From Sphaerolaimus hirsutus (taxonomy: Eukaryota; Nematoda; Chromadorea; Monhysterida; Sphaerolaimidae), in NCBI GenBank assembly GCA_964036195.1, contig OZ038459.1, forward strand, positions 4,771,206 to 4,835,205: DNA of 64,000 nt, written 5' to 3'. The translations under genes and the position numbers were made by a program. Each line of letters begins with the position of its first letter. Position 1 is the stretch's first letter. Of this stretch, positions 56,410-64,000 are shown one piece after another. A model generated the notes under the pieces. The model searched no databases. It worked only from the letters and a program-made list of their open reading frames with translations, and had not been told where the DNA came from.

Positions 56410-57777
56410 AAAGCCTCAGTCCACTGAAGCGTGCGCCGAATGCAAAGTGCATGTATGATGCGCCGCGATTCTATCGGATTTAGTCCCAACCCTCACAAAT
56501 GAAAGACGTGCCGCAACATTGGTGAAAAAATCAATGGGGTCCCAAACTTTTGGCTGCGGTGTTGCGCCCCCTCCCTCTTCCCCCAGGTGCCAGTCCCAGA
56601 CCCTGTGAAATGCCCTGCAAAATGTCAAATGTCATGTAAAATGCCCAGCAAAATGGCAACTCGGTTGCCATTTTGCAGGGCATTTCACGTGACTTTTGAC
56701 ACTTTGCATGACATTTGAAATTTTACAGGGCATTTAACAGGGTCCGGGACTGCCCCCAGGGGGTTCAGAAGATGTGAACTGCGTTCCATTTGGAGCTTTT
56801 GGGACTTGGGTCTAGTGATCGGACTGAACGCTGCGCAAAAATGCTACCGTTTTTGGTGGATTAAGTAAATATGTTAAATATTTTGCAACAAATGCACTCA
56901 TAGCGGGGGCACTCTGATGTAATGAGGCAATGTAAATTTTTTAGTTTTTTTCTTCATTCAGATGGATGCTTTCATTGTATATTGCGAGGTCACTGGCGTG
57001 AAGTGTTTTTTTTATGACGTAACTCACTTTTATGTTCTCAAAAGACGCGGCCAAAAAAGTTGCCAGGCGTTTTTTATTTTTAAAAAACAGCTACCTAGTG
57101 ATATGAACAATAATAATCTGTCAATTTCACCAAACTCTCCACCACAAAACACAATTGCAAAAATTCCCCGCCAAAGTCACCGACCAAAGCCAACATTATA
57201 ACTGGTATATAAGCCCACATAACGGAAAAGGCCTCAAAACTACATCGCAGTGCACCGCACATCATATTCGATGCGGTGCACTGCGCGACACGCAACTACC
57301 AATAAGCTGTACCAATAAGCCCAAAACTTCAGGTGCCACTCCCAGAGCCTGTAAGATGCCCTGGAAAATGTCAAGTGTCATGCAAAGTGTTTTAGTTATG
57401 TAAAAGTCCCTGTAAAGTGTTAAATGTCATGCAAAGTGTTTTAAGTTATGTAAAAGTCCCTGGAAAATGTCAAATGTCATGCAAAGTGTCTAAAGTCATG
57501 TAAACTTCCCTGGAAAATGTCAAATGTCATGCAAAGTGTCTAAAGTCATGTAAAATGCCCTGGAAAGTGCCAAATGTCATGCAAAGTGTTTAAAGTAATG
57601 TAAAATGCCCTGTAAAATGTCATGTGTCATGCATTGTGTCTAAAGTCATGTAAAATGCACTGCAAAATGGCAACAGAGTTTGCACTTTGCATGACATTTG
57701 ACATTTGACAGGCTCTGGGATTGCCCCCTGCGCGGCGCCTCCCAAACTTCGAACCCATCCATCTCTTATCATCAGAT
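56410..57777 (+). CDS. Candidate gene fragment with exons flanked by introner-like elements
   Basis: Weak evidence. An inverted-repeat element at 56587-56759 starts at CCCCCAG|GTGCCAGTCCC and ends GGGACTGCCCCCAG|GGG, a canonical GT-AG intron shape. Open sequence lies on both sides, but I could not fix the frame. A better exon is 57251-57332 (acceptor CATCGCAG), encoding a Cys-containing stretch with TNKPKTS, which would continue after a second element (57333-57730) at 57731-57777 (RRLPNFEPIHLLSSD, donor GATGTAGGA). That second junction again has CTG, not AG. No family recognised. Confidence 0.25.
56587..56759 (+). mobile_element. Introner-like element with intact GT and AG ends
   Basis: GTGCCAGTCCCAGACCCTG ... 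AGGGTCCGGGACTGCCCCCAG, 173 bp, an inverted repeat of TGTCAAATGTCATGTAAAAT and complement. Both splice dinucleotides are preserved. Confidence 0.7.
57333..57730. mobile_element. Introner-family element expanded by internal tandem repeats
   Basis: GTGCCACTCCCAGAGCCTG ... CAGGCTCTGGGATTGCCCCCTG. The left arm has about five to six copies of a roughly 60-bp unit (GGAAAATGTCAAATGTCATG, CAAAGTGTCTAAAGTCATG); the right arm has one. This shows arm growth by tandem duplication. Confidence 0.7.
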
Positions 57778-58380
57778 GTAGGAATGTATATAATGCTGGG
57801 CCTTGGCTTTGAGGTTTGTCTGTTGGTGTTAAGGTGTGAGAGGAATAAATATTTTCTGTTTCTGTTGTGTATTTATGTTGCAAAACTGTGTTTTGCTACT
57901 TTCTGCGTTTTGAAGGGGATTCAAAATGATTGAACATTTACTGTATATTCCTTTTAAAGGTTACACTATAAATTGCGGTAAATTTAAGGTCCCAAAAATG
58001 CTGGCACAGTGTAAGCTGCTTTACCCAAATTTCACTGACTTTGGGATATACGCACTTTTGTTGCAATGTTTCAGGGAAAGGTAAATTTAGAAATAAGGTA
58101 GTGCCTTGAAAACGAAAATGCTTACAATTTAGTCTACACGCACGATAAAATCGAGAAAAAAATCGCCTCACACTTTTTGTTTCTCAAATAAAACCTCGCC
58201 ACTCACACAAAAACAAAACACAGAAAAAAAACACAGTTCTCAGATGATCTAAACAAGTTGCCATCGCCAGTGCATTTAACACCGTCCACTTTATAATCTC
58301 TCGAGATCACGCAATGCAATTCTACGAGATTGGTGTTGGTCGCGCGGCTGGGTTTCGGTTTTGAGCGATCGGTCAACTGA

Positions 58381-58852
58381 AGCGCGTCTGAAACACAGTT
58401 GTTAGTGCGTATTTACTTTTACTCAAAAAGTACGCGTACTCGAGTACCGAGTAAATACGCATACGCATACTTTGAGAAAAGTATCTGTAGTCACATGTAC
58501 GCTTACTTTTTGAGTGTAGTTGAGTACAGTAGAGGTATTTTTTCGAGTACAGAAAGAGTATTTTTGCCATTCGAGACCCCTGCTTTTCATAAAGAATGCT
58601 TATTAATAGAAGGAAAACAGCTTTTTGCTGTCCAGGGTAATCATTCAAAAATTCCTTTTCCAGAAAGATAAGTTCTATTTACCAGCCTTTATCCTTTTCG
58701 TAAAAAAAAAATTCTCACATTTACGCTTTCTGGGGAAAACGTATTTTACTCTCATTTACTCACGTGTTAAAGTGAATAATACAAGGAGGGTGAGTAAAAA
58801 CATACTCATACTTTGAAAAAAGTTCGGTGCTTTTTACAACTCTGGTCTGAAT
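58381..58852. mobile_element. hAT-like element, CAGAGTTGT family
   Basis: CACAGTTGTTAGTGCG ... TTTTTACAACTCTG with GTCTGAAA before and GTCTGAAT after, an 8-bp duplication with one mismatch. Interior rich in GTACGCGTACTCGAGTACC. Same family as 2044-2537. Confidence 0.7.
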
Positions 58853-59550
58853 TGCGAAGCTGAGCTTTTTCCATGTGAATTTCGAATTTCGGATGGTCAG
58901 AAATGGGAAGTGCGTCCGTGTTGTGGCTAGACTGCTTTTACACTGACTGGGACTATGCAAAGGCAGTGATTTTTGCGCGCGTTTCATCTATTGACTTGGT
59001 TCCACTGGGACCCATTCCAAAAGCTGTCAAGAGAAAATAAAACGTATTTGCTTGAATAGTTCAACACTTGAATAATTCACCCCTCGAATAATACCCCCCT
59101 GTAAGAAGAGTGAGCAAATAATAATTCCGAAGAGATTTTATCAATTTGTTGCGCCCATTTTAACAAAAATTGCACGTTATTGTGTTTATAAAGCATATTT
59201 CGTGAAATGAGTTGATAGAAACATGCTTGAAAATTGTGACGAAATAATAATTCCCCCCCCCCCTTGAATAGTTCCCCCCTCAGAAATGTCTGACGAAACA
59301 AAAATCCCACAGAGGGGATTATTTTAGTAAATACGGTAGGTTGACATAGGTTGGCACGCTTCCTGGCTGTGCCTTCACAGTTACCATATTAGTTTACCCA
59401 CATTTTGAAAACTCATAAATCAGATTTTCACGCATTTGAGTTTCTAGAATTAGTTATTTTTATATCCGTCAACTGTAGTTGACAGACACCTAATTGTGGT
59501 AAACTCAAATGCGTCCAAAGCTGATTTATGAGTCTTCGAACGGGGCAGGC

Positions 59551-59921
59551 CTGATACGCACATCTGCCCGTTACACACATTTGCCCGTTTTTTTCACTTG
59601 ACACTTTTTCATGTGATTTTCAGATATGATTTAAGTGAAAAAAGTTGCGCATAGACATTGGTGAACTTTTTTCACGTCATTCATATCTGAAAATCACTTG
59701 AAAATGTGTCAAGTGAAAAAAAAAACAGTGAAAAATAGCCATTTTTCACTGTTTTTCACGTGACACATTTTCAAGTGATTTTCAGATATGAGTGAAGTTA
59801 AAAAAGTTCACTAATGTCATTGCGCAGCGTTTTTCACTTCACTCATATCTGAAAATCACTTAAAAAAGTGTCAAGTGAAAAAATCTGGCAAATGTGCGTA
59901 ACGGGCAGATGTGCGTATCAG
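59551..59921. repeat. Perfectly paired inverted-repeat element CTGATACGCACATCTGCCCG
   Basis: Left CTGATACGCACATCTGCCCG, right CGGGCAGATGTGCGTATCAG. The arms contain further nested palindromes (TTTTTCACTTGACAC, TTTTCAGATATGA and their complements). No clear target duplication. Confidence 0.75.
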
Positions 59922-60165
59922 TGCACCCCCCTTCGAACTTGGTGGAGCCACTCACAACAAGTGGTTAGAAAAATTTTAAGCTAAGTAAAGTGACAAGTGT
60001 ACTTTTAAGTGACAGGTATCTTCACTTTTTTAGATATCGCCATTACAACTTTAGTTACCACATTTAATTTGACTGTATTCACTTACAACTAAGTATACTT
60101 GTCACTTGTCAACTTTCAGAATGAGTTCCAGGTGTCGTATATGATGATATAGGTCCCAATAAATA

Positions 60166-60593
60166 TTGGGCTGTCGGGAAAGTTCGTTCCGTCTCCCCTT
60201 GGATGGTCAGGGATTGTGAGTTTTGAGTCGGTGTAAATACATAAGCTGGAATTAACGCTTAACGTAAAATTCAAAAATAAAAGTTTACCGCGAAATTGAA
60301 TACATAAAAGTGGATGCTAATATATATCTCCAACTTTATGTTTCCAGCTGATTTTACATTGAAATTTCATCGAAAAATCGAAAACTCCGGAAACGCTGGA
60401 TCGTGCACATTTAGTTTTGAACATTATTAAGAGATAAATTAGCACTGCATCGACTTTGAAAAATCAACTTTGTGGTAAAATTTATGCTTTGATAAATTCC
60501 AGCTTATATACGCCAGCTGAATGCCCACTGATCGTCCAGGACGATCCAATGGGGGACGATCCTAAAACGGAACGAACTTTCCCGACAGACCAA
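60166..60593. mobile_element. Mariner-like non-autonomous element, 428 bp
   Basis: Terminal inverted repeats of 26 bp with one mismatch (start TTGGGCTGTCGGGAAAG, end CTTTCCCGACAGACCAA), flanked by the TA duplication (60164-60165 and 60594-60595). The interior contains a secondary inverted pair (GGGAGATATATA-like; CTTATATACGCCAGCTG). No intact transposase frame. The terminal sequence resembles mariner ends. Confidence 0.8.
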
Positions 60594-61700
60594 TACAAGT
60601 GCCAGAATTTTGCCAGAATGTTCTTTCAAGTGTTTTATTTACTCATTTAGTAAATTAATTAAAATACCTATCATCTGATATTGTTCTTACCCTCTAAAAT
60701 GAGTCTAAGAGTGGATATTGAATTAGAGATTTAATACAGGCTGTTAAGTAAATTGGAATTTCATAGGTAAATGCAGGGATGACCTGCTTGTGGATGATAG
60801 ACTGAAAAAACTATTCATCATGGATATTAAAGGTTTTGGATTGAGTCAATTTTTTTTTATACATAGCATCAAAAAGTAAGTGATTAGATTTTATCCCGGT
60901 GATAATGACGTAAGAGTTTATCCCGGACGTTTTGACCTTTGAGGTCTGAAAATATAAATTCTTTACCGATCGTACATTATGTACAAAGCATGCTACCTTA
61001 TTTTAATAAATAAAGTGACACGACAAATTGCGCACAAAATGGCAAATTCACCCAAATGTGAGAAAAAAATGTAATTTTGCAATGTGGTGAGAAAAATAAA
61101 ATTCTTGGTTTTACATTCAGATGCGATATGATAGATTCCCCTGTGAAGTCTGCCTTTAATGAATTTTTTCCACATTTATTTACATTTTAAAGTATTGGGG
61201 GGGGGGGGTTAAAGTGGAAACCAAAACACAACAGCAAAACAAAATTCCGGCGACAATGATCTGAACAAAAGTAAACTTGGTAAATAGATACACTATACAA
61301 GCTCATGCACTAGCGACAAAGGCTTCTTCAAGCCTACGATACACTCTGTGCATGGCACAAACAAGCACTCTAAACGGATTTTGGGGGTCTGAAATCTGCG
61401 CTTAAAGTAATGGTGGCAATTGTGGAATAGCAGAGTTTTAGAATGCTTTTGAGTTGTTGTTTTTTTGAGAATGAGAAGTTTTTTCAACTCATAAATCAGC
61501 ATTTAATGCATTCAAGCGCTTGAGTTTACTGGAATGAGTAATTTTTGCTCTTCGTCCACTAATGTTGATGAACACCTTATTCCAGTATGCTCAAATTCAA
61601 ATGCCATTAAAAGTGCATTTTAGTTCACTAAATTTTCAGTTTGCTGACTGTAAACTGATGTTTACTGCACCTATAAACCACAAACCTTCTGTGATGGGTG

Positions 61701-62279
61701 TAGGGTTGGCCGATGTTTTTTTAAACGTTTCTTTTTAAACATGACGTCCGAAATGTGTTTTTTATAAAAAACATCGACCGAAATTTTTAGTACTAAGCAC
61801 TAGGTATTTTTGACCGCGTGAGCGCGCAATTTCACACACAAATTGACATTGGTGGTTGTTTTCATTGGTTTTGTGGTATTTTTAGTATCAAAGTATCCAT
61901 TTATATATGCTACCATGGGTTAATCAGCCATCATATGTTGGTGTAGTATATAATATTGAGGTAATGTGCTTCCATGTACCTCCACAGTGTGTAACTTCAC
62001 TCCCAAAGTAACAACCTCCTTTTATAACCTTGTTTCATCACTATAAGGCGATATACGAACGTATCGACAAAAAATGGATATTTTTGACACAAATCACCAC
62101 TTATAATGCTATCCCATGGCTCAACAGCCATTATATGGTCATATATAACATCACAGAGTATTGCCACTGTCTTATATACCTATATATGTTGACACAAGGT
62201 CATATCTGGGAGCTTTTAAAAAAAAGTTTTTTATTTAAAAAAAACATAGAGTTAAAAAAAACGTTTTTTTCCAACCCTA
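61701..62279. mobile_element. hAT-like non-autonomous element, 579 bp, family 2
   Basis: TAGGGTTGGCCGATGTTTT ... GTTTTTTTCCAACCCTA with the 8-bp duplication GATGGGTG at 61693-61700 and 62280-62287. Closely related to 52328-52996 but shorter, with one visible internal deletion of about 30 bp near 62035. Confidence 0.88.
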
Positions 62280-62928
62280 GATGGGTGTATCGTTTCTCAA
62301 AAAATTACGATTTTAAAAGTTAACATTTTAGTGCCGAAAATTAAAAAAATGTTCGGACGCGGATCAACATTTTCCGTGCACCGTGCGGAAAAATTGCGTC
62401 AAATGCGGGCGATGCCGTGCATATTAATATGTTTTGATTAAAATTGGAAAGCTAATGTCAAGATATTTCAAAAGAGTTGCCTCTGTAATGGGAAATGGGA
62501 AGAGAAAGCGCGGACAAAAAAATTCAAACTGATAATTTTAGCGTAAATCACGGAAGAAACCTTGAATAACTCCTCAGTAAAAAGATGTAATAAAGAAAAC
62601 AATAACTCCCCTCGGGGCATTTCGAGGATTACGGTAAGTGAAATTCGAAGTACAAACAAGTCAAAAAGTATAGGACAAATTCATATTGTAATACCACCAA
62701 ATTAACTTTTTATCATCGGAATTTGTAAGACAAATATAAAATTATTCAAAAAACGAGGAAATATTTGGTGCATTTGGTCAGAATTTCCCATCTTTGGCTC
62801 ATCAAGTAACTCAGAAAAACAAGCAGATAAATATATACATAACACATTAAAGTAAACCTTTTGCAAATGGGATCAATGTAGGTATTGAAATATCCATTTG
62901 TTTCTAAATTTAGGTATGTACACCACTG

Positions 62929-63295
62929 CAGGGGTTTAGTAGGGGTTGGGGGGTAACGCGTCAAATCCGCCAGCTATCTATCTATCCCCGAGGCAAAATG
63001 TTTGGCTACTATCCCCTGAACCCCCATCCCCTCCCCATCACTATTTCAGTTTTTCATTCTATTTTCGATTTCAGTGTATATTTTGTGCACTATTTATGCT
63101 TATACACCTATTCTTCACCTACTTTTTTCGATCTTTTCCCTTTTCATCCTTCTATACCTTGGAAAAGCCTGTATATTTGACCCCCGAGAACACCCCGCCA
63201 AAATTTTTTAGCTCTTTTTTCAAAAAATCCATCCGGAGGAGAGATTCACTATCTATATGAACCCCCACGGGGGTTCCCAATCTACAAAACCCCTG
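62929..63295. mobile_element. hAT-like element CAGGGGTTTAG, 367 bp
   Basis: CAGGGGTTTAGTAGGGG ... CTACAAAACCCCTG with the 8-bp duplication CACCACTG at 62921-62928 and 63296-63303. Its left arm (CCAGCTATCTATCTATCC, GAGGCAAAATG) is shared with a fragment at about 12350-12480. Confidence 0.85.
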
Positions 63296-63446
63296 CACCA
63301 CTGCCATCTCAAAGGGATGCCGGAGTCAATTCCGCAAAAAGTCAAGTCACAAGAAAAGTGGTAAGTGAACAGAAATACTTGTCACATACCAGTTTTCTTG
63401 TCACTCGTCTACTTGTAAAATGGTTAACTGATTCCGCAATGCAAAG

Positions 63447-63490
63447 TAGTGATGGAAAAGCGCCAGAAAAATGGCGCCATTCCATCACTA
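63447..63490. mobile_element. Minimal GCGCC hAT-like MITE, 44 bp
   Basis: TAGTGATGGAAAAGCGCC ... GGCGCCATTCCATCACTA: little more than two terminal repeats around AGAAAAAT. Flanked by ATGCAAAG (63439-63446) and TTGCAAAG (63491-63498), an 8-bp duplication with one mismatch. Confidence 0.8.
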
Positions 63491-64000
63491 TTGCAAAGTC
63501 AAATGGATGGTGTTTTACTAGGAAATAAAACATAGATCACATGAGCAGCTTCACTGAGCCATGGAACGTTGAAACGAAAATAAATGACCCATTTACAAAA
63601 CAAATAAATACCTAATGATGAGTCATTTCAGTGCCGCCATCCCCACTTCCGCTGTGCTTTTTATTCATTTATTGAATTTTTTTTTAGAGTTTTAATGGGT
63701 TTTATTTTATCCAAGTAAATAGAAATCATTGTAATTATTTAAAAAGATTTTTAAAAGGATACCCGTAGTAAACACTTCATATATTAATCAAATCTCGTGC
63801 TTTGCAGATAAATAAATAACATTGAAGTGCATTTGTAGTGAGTTGATCAACACATGTAAAATTCGTGTGATCAAATAATTAGAAATTCAATGTGTTTCAA
63901 TGTTCAATAAACAGTGGAATTTTTGCAGCATGGATACACAAACAAAATTTCAAAATTGTCTATGCAAAGTAGTTTACCACTAAAAAATCTGTTTTAACCA

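Noticed and set aside
57333-57720. CRISPR-like array of about 60-bp repeats
   Set aside because: No unique spacers between the units; it is a tandemly expanded arm of an inverted-repeat element in a eukaryotic genome.

Overview
The window looks like animal nuclear DNA, most likely a nematode or a close ecdysozoan. The genes are split by introns, and GC-richer exons sit in AT-rich, repeat-packed non-coding DNA. The gene set also fits: a two-pore-domain potassium channel, an NPDC1/CAB-1 membrane protein, an ecdysteroid-phosphatase/UBASH3-like histidine phosphatase, a PP1-type phosphatase and a small secreted ShKT protein. The taxon is inferred from gene content only. I built every exon model by eye from splice signals, frame and family motifs.

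Layout. 1-16.4 kb: a tandem segmental duplication. Copy A (about 1-5.64 kb) and copy B (about 7.08-16.6 kb) each carry collinear exons of an unrecognised gene family whose last two exons resemble a PAN/apple module. Copy A is open and phase-consistent; copy B has a stop in one exon. An unrelated minus-strand gene fragment and a GC-rich block (9.4-12.2 kb) lie inside copy B. 18.5-25.2 kb (-): a complete 7-exon K2P channel. 28.1-30.7 kb (-): a complete 4-exon secreted ShKT protein. 32.3-36.7 kb (-): a 9-exon two-histidine phosphatase. 37.6-45.2 kb (+): a 10-exon PP1-like phosphatase, divergent from the previous gene across about 0.9 kb. 48.1-51.9 kb (-): a complete 9-exon NPDC1/CAB-1 homologue, convergent with the PP1 gene. 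52-64 kb: gene-poor and full of repeats, with one weak candidate gene at 56.4-57.8 kb.

Repeats dominate. I can delimit several families of short inverted-repeat elements by their target-site duplications: many with 8 bp (hAT-like, several termini families), and some with TA (mariner/Tc-like and a CCGTATT family).

The most interesting signal is a superfamily of inverted-repeat elements whose ends read GTGCCARTYCC ... GGRAYTGGCMCCAG, so the ends themselves supply a GT donor and an AG acceptor. In the histidine phosphatase two whole introns run from splice site to splice site as one such element, each with a younger MITE nested inside. Related elements interrupt the reading frames of the PAN-like genes. 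Some junctions there restore the frame only at a short direct repeat without AG. This looks like an introner system (transposons that create introns), possibly with relaxed 3' splice sites. It is an inference that needs RNA evidence.
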